DNA of 64,000 bases, taken from an uncultured Pontibacter sp. GTDB taxonomy: Bacteria; Bacteroidota; Bacteroidia; Cytophagales; Hymenobacteraceae. A program made the position numbers and the translations under genes. The notes below the pieces were generated by a model. That model did not search any database. It saw only the letters and a list, made by a program, of their open reading frames with translations, and was not told the DNA's origin. The stretch covers positions 186,001-250,000 of the forward strand of contig NZ_CANMNI010000003.1 in NCBI RefSeq assembly GCF_947499215.1, given 5' to 3'. How positions within the stretch are numbered: the first letter of the stretch is position 1; each line of letters opens with the position of its first letter. Of the stretch, positions 7,641 through 17,336 are shown piece after piece.

Positions 7641-8327
7641 TTACAAATCCATCCCAGCCCCATTCACCCGTAGCCAGTTCTTCCGCTCCCGGTAATCCGG
7701 CATCACTTTGTCTACCTCATTCCAGAAGGCTTCGGAGTGGTTGGCGTAGATCAGATGGGCGAGTTCATGTACGATGATGTAGTCCAGCACTTTGAGTGGG
7801 GCCATCATGCATTTCCAGTGGAAGTTAAGGTCGCCTTTGGTGTTGCAGCTGGCCCAGCGGTTCTGCAGCTCCATAATGCGGATTTCGCAGGTGGTAAGGC
7901 CCATCAGTTTTTCGTAGTAGCGCACCCGTTCGGGAATGCGTTTGGTGCCTTTCTCTTTGTAATACTGCTTGAAAATCTGATCAGCTTTAGGGGCATGCTT
8001 CTTTTGGAGTAGAAAATAACCATCCTTAAGCTTTAGAGGTGCTTCCTGCTGCTCCACCAGCTCCAATCTGTAGTTACGGCCTAAGTACAGGTAGCTTTCA
8101 CCATTTACTGGTTCACGAGTTTTCTTTACCAGGTTCAATTCTTCCAACTGGGCCTGGTGCTTAAAAATGGAAGCTGCCTTACTATCCACCAGTTCGTCTA
8201 TAGCAGTATCGGAAAGCTCTTTGGGAGCCATAACCATTACCTCGCCGTCACGCTCCACGTAAATGCTGACGGTTTTGCGTTGACTTCGCTTAAGATTGTA
8301 CTGGATTAGGTGCTTGCTGCTCTTCAT
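7641..8327 (-). CDS. YgjP/DUF45-type zinc metallopeptidase linked to Type I R-M
   Basis: 228-aa metallopeptidase of the YgjP (DUF45) family. The catalytic signature HELAH is near residue 188, followed by NHSEAFW, whose second His is the probable third zinc ligand. The conserved RWASCNTKG and FHWKCMMAP segments precede it. Genes of this family are often the last gene of Type I restriction operons. The gene starts inside the 3' end of hsdR (38-bp overlap), so its translation is probably coupled to hsdR. It is predicted cytoplasmic, with no signal peptide. Its substrate is unknown; a role in turnover of the restriction complex is a guess from context. Confidence 0.87.
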   Translation of the reverse strand: MKSSKHLIQYNLKRSQRKTVSIYVERDGEVMVMAPKELSDTAIDELVDSKAASIFKHQAQLEELNLVKKTREPVNGESYLYLGRNYRLELVEQQEAPLKLKDGYFLLQKKHAPKADQIFKQYYKEKGTKRIPERVRYYEKLMGLTTCEIRIMELQNRWASCNTKGDLNFHWKCMMAPLKVLDYIIVHELAHLIYANHSEAFWNEVDKVMPDYRERKNWLRVNGAGMDL

Positions 8328-11300
8328 GTATCAACTCGTTGTGTCTTCGCCTGGCAAGATCCAGTAGGTCATTTATAATTTTCTCGCTGTTGGTAATGAG
8401 CGGCATCAAATCGGAATAGAGCAGAATGTCTGAAAGCTCTCCGTTCAATGATTTAATTTCACTGCCCTTTTCCCAGAAGCTGGCAAATTTAATGGTCTCC
8501 CGCATTTTCTTTACCGCTTCCTTCAGCGCAGCCTTTGCTTTCACTTCATCTTCTGCTGTTGGGGTTTTGCCTTTGAATGCGGTCTGCATCATCAAGTCAT
8601 AAAACGGCGCCTCAGTAGCTGATAAACCTGCAATACCTTCTTTTCGGCCGCTTGAGGCTTCATTGCGAAGGTCTTCCAAAGCTTTCACCATCGCTGCCCA
8701 GTCATCCAGGTGCTGTTTCAGAAGCTTCTCCAAGCGTTCGCTCAGCTTGGTGTAGAAGGCTGGGTCATCGTCCAGATTTACCTTGATGTGCTTGCGGCTA
8801 GCATGCTCCATTTCAGAGGCCACGGCTTTGGGGTTGCTATTCTTTTTGGCTTCTTTCATGAAGTCCTTGGAAAGCAGTTCCACCGGCGGAATCTTCGGGT
8901 TGATACCCAGGCTGATAAGGTGCTCGTTTATGAGCTGGCGGATTTTCTCACCGGCACCTTCTATGTTGATAGTGTCGTCTTTGTAGCGGTTGCGGATAAG
9001 TATCTGCAAGTGGCCCAGTTGCTTGGCCGGTATGCGGTAAGGAGAAGCTGCAGGACGGGGAAGAACGATGTCCATACTCTCCATGAACTGCTTTAGGTAT
9101 ACGTCGAAGCTGGAGCGGAACTTGATGTCTTCGGCCAGCTCTATGCATTGCTCCTGTATCTTGAGCAGAGTAGGGATGTCCTTTATCTGTTGGGTGAGGT
9201 ATTGTTCTATGTTCTTTACACCTTTGCCTTCAAAGAGCTGAATCAGCCTGCGGTAGCGTGACTCCAATATGGGTATCTCTGTTTCCACACCTTTGAGGTT
9301 ATCAATAATCTCCTGAACCTCATCTTTGTTATAAATGCTAAGGGCTTCCTGCAGGTTTTGGGTGTTGGTGGCGTAGTCTATTACATAGCCACGGGTTTTG
9401 CCTTTGTAGGTACGGTTTACGCGGGCAATGGCCTGCAGCAGGTTATGCTCCTTCAGCTTCTTGTCCAAGTACATCACCTGTTCAACCGGAGCATCAAAGC
9501 CAGTCAGTAGCATATCGCAGACTACCAGGAAAGCGACGCCTGTTTCCGGTTTCTCATGGTTAAAGGCTTTCTTGAAATTATCTACAGCGTTAGCTGTAGC
9601 GGCTTCTTTGCGGGCCAGCGTAATGATGGTTTCTTCGTTGGTGCCCTGTCCGGATACTACCGCGTATACCTGCAGGAACTCGAGCTTTTTAATGAGTTCA
9701 TCATCTGGCTTAGCTGCTGCTTTCTCAGTAGCTATCTTGGCCTGTATAGCATTGAGTAGAGCAGTTTTATAGCGCACGGCTGCCAGCACTGAGCTTGTTA
9801 CTACCTGGGCTTTGAAACCGTTGGGCAGGATATTCTCGGTGTAGTGGTTGACAATATCCTTGGCTACGGCTGCAATGTGCTCTTCTGCTTCCCTTAAATC
9901 GCTGCCGATGGCGTACCTGCGCTTAATCAGCTCTTTCTCTTTCTGCTCTTTGCTGCCGAAGGCTTCTTCAAACTTTTGGTCCAGGCCGATTTTATCATTG
10001 ATAGCATTGTCAGGTTGACGCCCTTCGTAAAGGATTGGGATGGTGGCCCCGTCGTTTACGGCATCACGGAGACGGTACTTGTCTATATAGCCGCCGAAGC
10101 GGTCGTGTGTTTTTCTTTTGTGGCGCTCTGTTATGAGCGGGGTACCGGTAAAGGCTATTATGCTGGTATTGGGGAAAGCTTCGAACAGGTTGTTGCCAAG
10201 GTCGCTGCTTTGTGTGCGGTGTGCTTCGTCAATCAGAATCAGGATTTTATCTGATGGGTTAACCTCTCCGAACACGTTGTAGTGTTTTAGTGGCTCTGCT
10301 GCGTGGCTTAGTATCTCGCCGGCTATACCTGTCAGCTTATACTCCTTTGTTTGAAACTTGTGCATCATCACCATCACCGCATTACTGGTAGGGGTGGAGA
10401 GCTTTGGTTTTACGTCTTTAATACTTTCGATATAATCTATCTTCTCGCCGGTGAGCATGGCGGTGTCGCCCAGCTGATCTTCCAGGTCAGTGCGGTCGTT
10501 TACGAGCAGCACTTTAAAGTCTTTAAGTTGTGGTTCAGTGCGCAGCTTTTTAATGAGCATGACCATGGTTAAGCTCTTGCCTGAGCCTTGCGTGTGCCAC
10601 ACCACACCTGAGCGCTCCAACGGCGTCTGGCCTGTTTTCAGGCGCTCTACTATCTTGCCCACGGCGCGGTACTGCTGATAGCGACATACAATTTTGGCTT
10701 CTTTGCCGCCACCTACAGGCATGAACAAGGTAAAGCTGCGGACAATATCCAGCAAGGTGGAAGGAGGGAGAATGCCCTGCACCAGCCGCTCCTGGCTGCG
10801 CTCCAAGTCAAGCGGCTTGATGTAGTTTTGGTAAGCTTCGGGGTAAATGTACTTCCACTCAGAAAAGAATTGCTCGTCCAGACTGGTGATAGTGCCGTAG
10901 CAGGCTTTGTCTCCGTAGGTGGCTACGCAGATCTGGTTGTACCAGAACAGGCTTTCTTCACCTTCCTTTAGGCCGGCAGCATGCGTAGAAGGGCGCTGGT
11001 TGCTGTAGCGCTGCAACTGCTTCAGGGCCTCGTGCAGCGGGTTGGTGGTAAAGGCGTTGGTGTTCTTACACTCTACTACTACAAGCGGCAGGCCGTTCAC
11101 GAACAGCACCACATCGGGTATGATACAGGCCTTTGCCAGCCCCGGCGTATCTACCTTAAACTGGTTGATGGCAATAAAGCTGTTGCGCTCGGGGTGGTCG
11201 AAATCTATGAGTTTGACAGGACGTGGATCGGCTGGGTCGTCGTGGTAATCGGCGCGGAGGCTGTTATTGAGTAGCGTGTGCGTGAAGCTTTTGTTAGCCT

Positions 11301-11565
11301 CCAGCAAATGCATGCGCCCGAAGTCGCTGATCTCGTTGTAGAGCTCGTCTACCTGCTTATCGCTGAGCCAAGGCTGCCCATCCTCATCCAGGTTTATACT
11401 TTGTAGAGCTTTCTTCAGCACGCTCGGTAACAGCACTTCTTTAAAGTTGGTGCGCAGCGAGAGTGTTGCATCTGTAGGTATACTAGACTGCTGCTCGTAT
11501 ACCTGCCAGCCGAGGTTCTCCAGCTGCTTCAAGAAGGGTTGCTCTACTAAAGTATGTTCTGTCAT
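8290..11565 (-). CDS. hsdR: Type I restriction enzyme, HsdR motor and nuclease subunit
   Basis: 1,091-aa restriction subunit, normal length. The N-terminal PD-(D/E)xK nuclease has D151 and E165-x-K167 (VVVECKN). The translocase motor follows with Walker A (HTQGSGKS, about residue 330), a DEAH box (LILIDEAHRTQ, about 443), an SF2 motif III-like FTGTPL and a motif VI QAIARVNR. The C-terminal third is helical, for assembly with HsdM. It cleaves DNA remotely after ATP-driven translocation from unmodified sites. It lies 40 bp downstream of the Lit-like peptidase gene in the hsdM-hsdS-peptidase-hsdR order. No frameshift is seen, so it appears intact. Confidence 0.95.
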   Translation of the reverse strand: MTEHTLVEQPFLKQLENLGWQVYEQQSSIPTDATLSLRTNFKEVLLPSVLKKALQSINLDEDGQPWLSDKQVDELYNEISDFGRMHLLEANKSFTHTLLNNSLRADYHDDPADPRPVKLIDFDHPERNSFIAINQFKVDTPGLAKACIIPDVVLFVNGLPLVVVECKNTNAFTTNPLHEALKQLQRYSNQRPSTHAAGLKEGEESLFWYNQICVATYGDKACYGTITSLDEQFFSEWKYIYPEAYQNYIKPLDLERSQERLVQGILPPSTLLDIVRSFTLFMPVGGGKEAKIVCRYQQYRAVGKIVERLKTGQTPLERSGVVWHTQGSGKSLTMVMLIKKLRTEPQLKDFKVLLVNDRTDLEDQLGDTAMLTGEKIDYIESIKDVKPKLSTPTSNAVMVMMHKFQTKEYKLTGIAGEILSHAAEPLKHYNVFGEVNPSDKILILIDEAHRTQSSDLGNNLFEAFPNTSIIAFTGTPLITERHKRKTHDRFGGYIDKYRLRDAVNDGATIPILYEGRQPDNAINDKIGLDQKFEEAFGSKEQKEKELIKRRYAIGSDLREAEEHIAAVAKDIVNHYTENILPNGFKAQVVTSSVLAAVRYKTALLNAIQAKIATEKAAAKPDDELIKKLEFLQVYAVVSGQGTNEETIITLARKEAATANAVDNFKKAFNHEKPETGVAFLVVCDMLLTGFDAPVEQVMYLDKKLKEHNLLQAIARVNRTYKGKTRGYVIDYATNTQNLQEALSIYNKDEVQEIIDNLKGVETEIPILESRYRRLIQLFEGKGVKNIEQYLTQQIKDIPTLLKIQEQCIELAEDIKFRSSFDVYLKQFMESMDIVLPRPAASPYRIPAKQLGHLQILIRNRYKDDTINIEGAGEKIRQLINEHLISLGINPKIPPVELLSKDFMKEAKKNSNPKAVASEMEHASRKHIKVNLDDDPAFYTKLSERLEKLLKQHLDDWAAMVKALEDLRNEASSGRKEGIAGLSATEAPFYDLMMQTAFKGKTPTAEDEVKAKAALKEAVKKMRETIKFASFWEKGSEIKSLNGELSDILLYSDLMPLITNSEKIINDLLDLARRRHNELIHEEQQAPNPVQS

Positions 11566-11605
11566 AGCTAGTATGGCTTTGATTATAAGGTTTAGAAAGT
11601 ATTCC

Positions 11606-12586
11606 TTACTGTTTTAGTGCTTCTATTCTGGTCAATGTCAAATAAAACAAATCCCTATAAGTATCAACCTTTACTGGCCAACCTAAATCAATTTTATGTT
11701 TAATCGACCACAATTTAAATGCTAGACATGCCATACCCCACAAGTTATCTTCTTCCTCTAAATCTAGAGACTCCAACGCTATTTTTAAGCGCTCGTCAGG
11801 GTCTGGATGATCTCCGCCACCCATCTCTGCGCTAAAAAAGATGAATGAGCAAATTCCTGCAATGATCCCCACACTAACAGTATGTTTATTAGTTAGATAG
11901 TCCGAGCCTTGCATGATTCTTTCAAATGCATATTTATCCGCATGATATTCATCTTGCTTTATTTCTGACTCTGGTGTTTTTATTCCTTTTTCTGAATTAA
12001 GGATGTCATTGTCTATATGTCCTAAATCTACATGAGCAAGTTCATGTAGAAGCACATAGTTTACTGCATTTAAATAAACACCATTAGCTTTTTCAATGTA
12101 TTCATTGGCAGCTGGGTCAAATTCCTCAGGATTAGGCAGATTCTTATCCCAATAGTTAAAATTATACATTAATGAAAAACCATAATCAAACAACTTTAAG
12201 GCTTCATTGATTAGATGTTGTGCCTTACTATCAAGTGTATAATTCTCTATTGTTTGAGGCTTGTGTATATTTTCGTCAAAAAGAACTACAAGAGAATAAG
12301 AAAGTGACCACAAATAAGATAGAAATGATTCTTCAATTGATATTACCTTGTAGCTTCCTACAAAAGCCGGATCACCTATTTTTTCTTCTCTTTCTATAAG
12401 TCTTATTTCTTCATAAAGCCCTTTTTCCTTTATTGCTTTTTCAAGTATATCTTCTTTAAATTGAGGATAAGTGTTTTCAAACCATTCGGTAACATTTAAT
12501 GATAATACTCTTACTGGCTGGTTACCCTTATGCCCAGAAGGATTATATGTTGTTTGTTTCATAATTGCGTTTTCGCTGATTACCAA
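11606..12586 (-). CDS. Lit-like (peptidase U49) zinc metallopeptidase inside the R-M operon
   Basis: 326-aa soluble protein with a zinc protease signature: HELAH at 181-185, a downstream His in DLGHID, and an acidic DEYHADKYAFERI segment that probably supplies the remaining ligand. This pattern fits peptidase U49, the family of the phage-exclusion protease Lit, which cleaves elongation factor Tu in infected E. coli. The gene is embedded between hsdS and hsdR, as accessory toxins often are. A second start at M9 (12562) is possible. Family assignment rests on motif and length and is moderate; cleavage of EF-Tu cannot be claimed from sequence. It may be a backup abortive-infection module. Confidence 0.65.
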   Translation of the reverse strand: MVISENAIMKQTTYNPSGHKGNQPVRVLSLNVTEWFENTYPQFKEDILEKAIKEKGLYEEIRLIEREEKIGDPAFVGSYKVISIEESFLSYLWSLSYSLVVLFDENIHKPQTIENYTLDSKAQHLINEALKLFDYGFSLMYNFNYWDKNLPNPEEFDPAANEYIEKANGVYLNAVNYVLLHELAHVDLGHIDNDILNSEKGIKTPESEIKQDEYHADKYAFERIMQGSDYLTNKHTVSVGIIAGICSFIFFSAEMGGGDHPDPDERLKIALESLDLEEEDNLWGMACLAFKLWSIKHKIDLGWPVKVDTYRDLFYLTLTRIEALKQ

Positions 12587-12618
12587 ATTATAGGTTTTGA
12601 TGACACATTTAGTGATAC

Positions 12619-13884
12619 TTAATTGAAGATAACTTCCTCATCTACCTGCACGCGTATTTTGCCTGAAAGCAGATCAGACATTAGACCTCTTTTAATTTGT
12701 ATTAACTTTTTCAGGTTGTTTTCCTCGTTTCTTATTGTTGAAACAATGAGAAGAATTCTTTCCGTAATTTTTTCTTGCTCCAGCTTATTGTGAGGTAGTA
12801 GAATATCGAACTCTCTAATTTCTTCTAAATGAAGGTTGGTAACAGTCCCTTGCTTAGATCGGCGTCTGATTTGTTCAAACACAACAAAGCTGCTTATTTG
12901 ATTGCTCAAGAAGTTGCTCAAAATCAGCCTGTGTTTGGGCTTTATCAAACAAAGGCTTACAAATACTGAGAATTCCCAATCCCAGTCCACTACCTTAGTT
13001 ATGCCTATTGTGCCGTTTTTAGACAGGAGTATATCATCTATCTCCGGTTTACACCTTTTTGTCAGAAGTTGGTGCTCTTCTTCAGAGATGAATTTTATCC
13101 TTTTCTTGTCGACTTCATCTTGTTGAATGTCTGTAACTCTTAAAAAAGGCACGCCCCTCTCTGTATATTTAGGAGTGAAATGAGTGCCATCGATAATAAG
13201 GTTCGTCAATTCATTTAACTTTTGCACATCCCACTCCTTCGGAATCATACCCAGCGGAGAAGGTTTGTATAGTTCAGGAGCGTCTTGGTAGGGGGGACGG
13301 AGTTTGCCTGTGGCCACGTCTATACCTCGGGTGAAGAGGTCCTGCATAAGCCCTTGCTTGATAACTTTATACTTAGCAATGATAGCCTCCGTCTTCTCAA
13401 TCTGCCCATCAACCGTCCGCAGGATTTTGGCTATTTTCTGCTGTACCCTAAGCTTAGGAATATTTACCTTTATTGTTGTTAGAAATTCAGGTTTAAATCT
13501 TACGTGGCTGTTTGTAGAACCAATAGCGTTAGACTCAAGCTGTTTGTAAAGGTTGTCCTGTTGTAAATAGTAATAGAAGTAAGTTGGATCAGCAGTTTCT
13601 TTAGGTCTTAAGACAACAAATTCTGTTGAGGAGACTCTTCTTTTTTTATCTACGTGATCAGCTAACCAAACCCTTTTGATTCGTGGATTTAGCTTTGAAA
13701 TCAATATTGAACCAGCCTCTACTAAGAATTTGTTGCTCTCGATTTCTTTACCTAATGCTATACTTGGCTTTCCATTTAAATCGAAGTCTGGTAAGCTATA
13801 ATAACAAAAAGCTTCGTTGGGAAAGAAGTTCGGCTGTATTCCTTTCTTATCTATTTCTAAATAATCTTTTACACGCTTATTCAT
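12619..13884 (-). CDS. hsdS: Type I restriction enzyme specificity subunit HsdS
   Basis: 421-aa specificity subunit with two target recognition domains (about 1-150 and 215-370), each followed by a conserved helical spacer. The first spacer includes [26 protein letters not shown]; the second carries [43 protein letters not shown] linker-type segment introduces the second half. It dictates the DNA site for both methylation and restriction. It begins inside hsdM (8-bp overlap). No flanking partial hsdS or recombinase is visible, so phase-variable shuffling is not supported. Confidence 0.93.
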   Translation of the reverse strand: MNKRVKDYLEIDKKGIQPNFFPNEAFCYYSLPDFDLNGKPSIALGKEIESNKFLVEAGSILISKLNPRIKRVWLADHVDKKRRVSSTEFVVLRPKETADPTYFYYYLQQDNLYKQLESNAIGSTNSHVRFKPEFLTTIKVNIPKLRVQQKIAKILRTVDGQIEKTEAIIAKYKVIKQGLMQDLFTRGIDVATGKLRPPYQDAPELYKPSPLGMIPKEWDVQKLNELTNLIIDGTHFTPKYTERGVPFLRVTDIQQDEVDKKRIKFISEEEHQLLTKRCKPEIDDILLSKNGTIGITKVVDWDWEFSVFVSLCLIKPKHRLILSNFLSNQISSFVVFEQIRRRSKQGTVTNLHLEEIREFDILLPHNKLEQEKITERILLIVSTIRNEENNLKKLIQIKRGLMSDLLSGKIRVQVDEEVIFN

Positions 13885-16270
13885 AACCCAACTCCACTAA
13901 AAATTCATGTAAAATAACCTGTTCTTCTTCCCTGCTGCTTAAAAGCTCTTTCAGGTTCACCTGATACTTCTCAAACAATTTTTCCAGTTGTGCCAGCACC
14001 TCCATCTGGTTTTGCTTCAGGTGCATTTGCAGGCCTGCCCATAAAACATTCTGCCAACGCTGCAGTATCAGCTCTTCAGCATCGGCAGGTGTTATTTTTT
14101 GGCGGGCTGCTTCTACCAGCTCGTCTTTCTTCTTCTCTATCATGCTGATGTCTGCCTTTAGCGTCTTCAGCTCTTTGGTCAGGTTCTCATGCTTTGCCAC
14201 CAGCGCTTTTATACTTTTATCTGTCTTGGCTTTTGCCTTCAGGTCTTTCAGTTGGTTCTTAGGCAGAGCACCGCTTTCGCTGTTTTCCCAGTCGTAATCT
14301 TCCACTTCGGCTTCTTCCAAGGTGCCCTCTATCTCAGTTATGCGAGCTTTGTACTGCTCTATCTTCTCAAGCTGCTCCGGAAACTGCGAGGCCAGTATGT
14401 CGGCATCAGGTATAAGCTCTGGTCCCCAGCCGCTGGCCGCCACCGATTTCAGGTCGCTGTTCAGGTCGCTCCAGAAACCGGCAAAAGCACCACGCAACTG
14501 CGAGCCGCTTAGCATTGGCAAAGGCTGAAAGAACTCCACCAGCGTATTGTAACCCTGCTGCTTCACTTCGTGTAATTTTTTGCCAGTTGGCAGCTGCTGT
14601 AGCTCCTGCTGGTAATCAGCCCACCACAACCCAAACATGGAATCATACTGCTGCAGCACTTCTGCCACACCCGTGTGCGACTCCACAAGTGGCTTTATGT
14701 TTTCCTTCTCGCTGATGTGCGGGTGGAACTGCAGGTAGCCCGGCTTCAGGTCGCAGAACAAGTCTTCTTTCAGACCATTGTAGTGAGCCATGCCGTTCTG
14801 TTGCAGTGCCTCCACCTCGCTGGCAGGTATACCGCCGTTCAGGTGCGCATGCACGTTGTGCGGCTCCGGGGCAGGGGAGTTGTCCACGTAGCGGCGGATG
14901 TTCAGGTTAAAGTCTTCTTGTGCAAGCTCCAGGTGAGAAACCAGTCTCGCGTACTTCTCCACCTGCTGGCGGTTATGATACACGTAGTTTATCTTCTCTA
15001 TATCTTCGGGGCGCAGCTTGTTTTGGGCCTTGCCTTCTTTGTATTCTTTGTCTGCGTTAATGAACAGCACCTCTTTGCGGTCGGCAGCGTTCTGCTTGTT
15101 TACCACCAGCACACAGGCAGGTATACCGGTACCGTAGAACAGCCCCGGCGGCAAGCCAATAACAGCTTCCAGTAATCCTCTTTGCACAAGCCAAGTACGG
15201 CAGGCTTTCTCCTCACCGCCCCGGAACAGTACCCCGTGTGGCATTACCACCGCCATACGGCCTGTGGTTTTAAGGGTGCTTACCATGTGCTGCACAAACA
15301 TAAAGTCGCCCTTCTTGCCGCTTTCCGGCATCCAAAATTTAAAGCGGTCTTTGTGCTGCATCTCCTTTGCGCTATAGTTCTGGCTGAAGGGCGGGTTCGC
15401 AATTACGCGGTCGTAGCGGCGCAGCTCTCCATTCTCGGTCAGGTGCATCGGGTTCTTGAGCGTATCTTCGTTGCGGATGTCAGCAGACCGGAAGCCATGC
15501 AACAACATGTTCATCCGGCAAAGTGCCCAAGTTGTTCCGTTGAGCTCCTGGCCATATAGGGACAGGTCACGGGTGTTTCCGCCCATTTCCTCTACATAGT
15601 TCTTGCTCTGGATCAACATACCGCCCGAACCCACAGTTGGGTCGTAGATATGCATGCCCTGTGTCGGCTCCAGTATAGTTACCAGTAAGCGTACCACCTC
15701 AGCAGGGGTATAGAACTCGCCACCTTTCTTGCCAGCACTGTCGGCAAAGTACTTAATCAGGTATTCGTAAGCAGCACCCAGCAAATCCGGGAATTCGAAG
15801 TTCGAATCCTTAAGCGGAATGTGCTCGAAGTGCTGGATAAACTCCACCAGCTTGGCATCATCCAAGGCCTTCTGCCCAATTTTTTTGTTGTAGTTAATAC
15901 CCTTCAGCACATCTTGCAGCGTTTCCGGGTTCGCATCTTCAATGGCGGCCAAGGCTTTGTTTAGTGCCGTGCCTACGTCCTTTTTCAGGTGACGGATGTT
16001 GTGCCAAAGCGACTGCTCCGGAATATAAAAGTGGTATTTGCTTGGGTTGTTTAGCTGTACCTGTATCAGTTCTTCTTTCAGGTTCTGTGCTTCATAACCT
16101 TTTCGCAAGGCTGCTCTGTCTTCCTCAAACTTGTCAGACAAACGCTTCAGGAACAGCATTCCGAAGATATGCTCCTTAAACTCAGATGCATCCATGTTGC
16201 CACGCAAGATATCGCAGGCTTTGAGTAGGAGGGATTCTAATTTGGGTAAGGTAAGTTTATGTGTAGTCAT
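13877..16270 (-). CDS. hsdM: Type I DNA adenine methyltransferase HsdM
   Basis: 797-aa N6-adenine methyltransferase. The N-terminal HsdM domain ([15 protein letters not shown]) is followed by the AdoMet site ([10 protein letters not shown], 210-219) and catalytic NPPF (292-295). At 797 residues it is longer than the usual ~500: the last ~250 residues are a charged, coiled-coil-rich extension ([15 protein letters not shown] and later helices) of the sort seen in the long HsdM subgroup. First gene of the R-M operon and overlaps hsdS. A perfect palindrome lies 2 bp upstream of the ATG and may set its expression. Confidence 0.95.
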   Translation of the reverse strand: MTTHKLTLPKLESLLLKACDILRGNMDASEFKEHIFGMLFLKRLSDKFEEDRAALRKGYEAQNLKEELIQVQLNNPSKYHFYIPEQSLWHNIRHLKKDVGTALNKALAAIEDANPETLQDVLKGINYNKKIGQKALDDAKLVEFIQHFEHIPLKDSNFEFPDLLGAAYEYLIKYFADSAGKKGGEFYTPAEVVRLLVTILEPTQGMHIYDPTVGSGGMLIQSKNYVEEMGGNTRDLSLYGQELNGTTWALCRMNMLLHGFRSADIRNEDTLKNPMHLTENGELRRYDRVIANPPFSQNYSAKEMQHKDRFKFWMPESGKKGDFMFVQHMVSTLKTTGRMAVVMPHGVLFRGGEEKACRTWLVQRGLLEAVIGLPPGLFYGTGIPACVLVVNKQNAADRKEVLFINADKEYKEGKAQNKLRPEDIEKINYVYHNRQQVEKYARLVSHLELAQEDFNLNIRRYVDNSPAPEPHNVHAHLNGGIPASEVEALQQNGMAHYNGLKEDLFCDLKPGYLQFHPHISEKENIKPLVESHTGVAEVLQQYDSMFGLWWADYQQELQQLPTGKKLHEVKQQGYNTLVEFFQPLPMLSGSQLRGAFAGFWSDLNSDLKSVAASGWGPELIPDADILASQFPEQLEKIEQYKARITEIEGTLEEAEVEDYDWENSESGALPKNQLKDLKAKAKTDKSIKALVAKHENLTKELKTLKADISMIEKKKDELVEAARQKITPADAEELILQRWQNVLWAGLQMHLKQNQMEVLAQLEKLFEKYQVNLKELLSSREEEQVILHEFLVELGYE

Positions 16271-16272
16271 TT

Positions 16273-16300
16273 TACTTTCACGCTTTATAGCGTGAAAGTA
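16273..16300. promoter_or_regulatory. Perfect palindrome directly upstream of hsdM
   Basis: Perfect 12-base arms TACTTTCACGCT / AGCGTGAAAGTA around a 4-base TTAT spacer, ending 2 bp before the hsdM start codon. It could be a repressor operator or an RNA hairpin masking translation initiation. No controller (C-protein) gene is adjacent. Confidence 0.65.
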
Positions 16301-16403
16301 ATGTAAATAAAGAAAACTAAATAATAGTTATTCTTATAGTTTTTTGTATTATGAAGAGTTTGAGGTTAAACACTTTTGGGCTGTATAATCAAAAGGTGGC
16401 AAT

Positions 16404-17213
16404 TTATACTTGTTGGTGCTTTAGCCTGAAGAGTAGATCATCAACCCGCTCTAGCCGTGATTGTAGCTTATCAATAGGTTGTTCCTTGCTAATCAAACTT
16501 CTGGTTGGGTGGGCTACACTGTTTCTTAGCTCATTTGTAGAATCTACACTTTCCCATTCGGTCCTGCTATATCCTAGCGGTTTGTAGAGCTTAAACTTTT
16601 TAATAATTTTAAAAAAGTCTTTAAGAAAAAAGTACTCTGTAATATCTGCATCCAAGTCTGCATCTCTGAGCTCTATGTATTTTGTAAGATTCTTCTGTAG
16701 ATATTCGTCATTAACCGCTTTAGCCTGTAAGTAGTCAAAAATCAGCTCTTCAGATAAGTGCTTTTTGATGAATTCGCTCAAGGACCTTTCTAATTCGCAA
16801 ATCAGGCCGAAAATAAATATTTGAACATGCCGGTTATTCAAGTCGCTTATTGTTACCATGCCCGATATCTTACCATTGAGGGTCAAGAAGTAGAAAGCTC
16901 TTTCATTCATGGCAAAACTCCAGATGAGCTCCTTTATACTGACATCCAGTGGTAAGGTATCTTTGTAAGTTATGCGGTGCCTGTTAGCCTTGCTATAATC
17001 GTGTGGGGTAACTGTTTTAAAATACTCGTATGCCTGCCTATCGACAGCAATGATAGGCAGCACGTTAAATCTGTTTTGCTGCATGATCTGCAGGTATAGA
17101 TCATCATTAGTATCAGCATGGTCTATAGAGGTCCAGTTATTTTTGCTAATGCCGATTGTGGCTGCAGTAACTTTAGCATTTCCATATTGCTGATAGTAGA
17201 GTTCTTCAATCAT
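16404..17213 (-). CDS. CBS-like domain fused to a HEPN domain
   Basis: 269-aa protein. Residues about 25-130 look like a CBS pair: a segment NDDLYLQIMQQNRFNVLPII for repeat 1, and KISGMVTISDLN, the typical end of repeat 2. CBS domains bind adenine nucleotides or signals. The C-terminal half is helical and carries LRNSVAH, an R230-x4-H235 motif preceded by long helices, which fits a HEPN RNase. A nucleotide-gated HEPN toxin is a reasonable hypothesis. It stands alone between hsdM and the big helicase, separated from the helicase by a terminator. The CBS assignment is moderate; the HEPN motif is clear. Confidence 0.68.
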   Translation of the reverse strand: MIEELYYQQYGNAKVTAATIGISKNNWTSIDHADTNDDLYLQIMQQNRFNVLPIIAVDRQAYEYFKTVTPHDYSKANRHRITYKDTLPLDVSIKELIWSFAMNERAFYFLTLNGKISGMVTISDLNNRHVQIFIFGLICELERSLSEFIKKHLSEELIFDYLQAKAVNDEYLQKNLTKYIELRDADLDADITEYFFLKDFFKIIKKFKLYKPLGYSRTEWESVDSTNELRNSVAHPTRSLISKEQPIDKLQSRLERVDDLLFRLKHQQV

Positions 17214-17258
17214 AGTTAATTTATCTTAGTTTTAAATCTGCTGGTATAGTTAGATAAA

Positions 17259-17298
17259 AAAATAGGAAAGAACTGCCCATGCTGCTCTTTCCTATTTT
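17259..17298 (-). terminator. Rho-independent terminator of the helicase-nuclease gene
   Basis: Perfect 13-bp arms AAAATAGGAAAGA / TCTTTCCTATTTT with a 14-nt loop. On the minus strand the stem is followed by a run of T. It lies 39 bp past the helicase stop. Confidence 0.75.
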
Positions 17299-17336
17299 CA
17301 ATAAAAGCTTACTATAGTTCTTCTCGTTTATTGAGA

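Noticed and set aside
8710..11274. Plus-strand ORFs over hsdR
   Set aside because: Shadows of the intact hsdR gene in other frames; no recognizable domain.
12619..13884. Phase-variable hsdS inversion system
   Set aside because: Only one hsdS copy, no partial hsdS or recombinase nearby.
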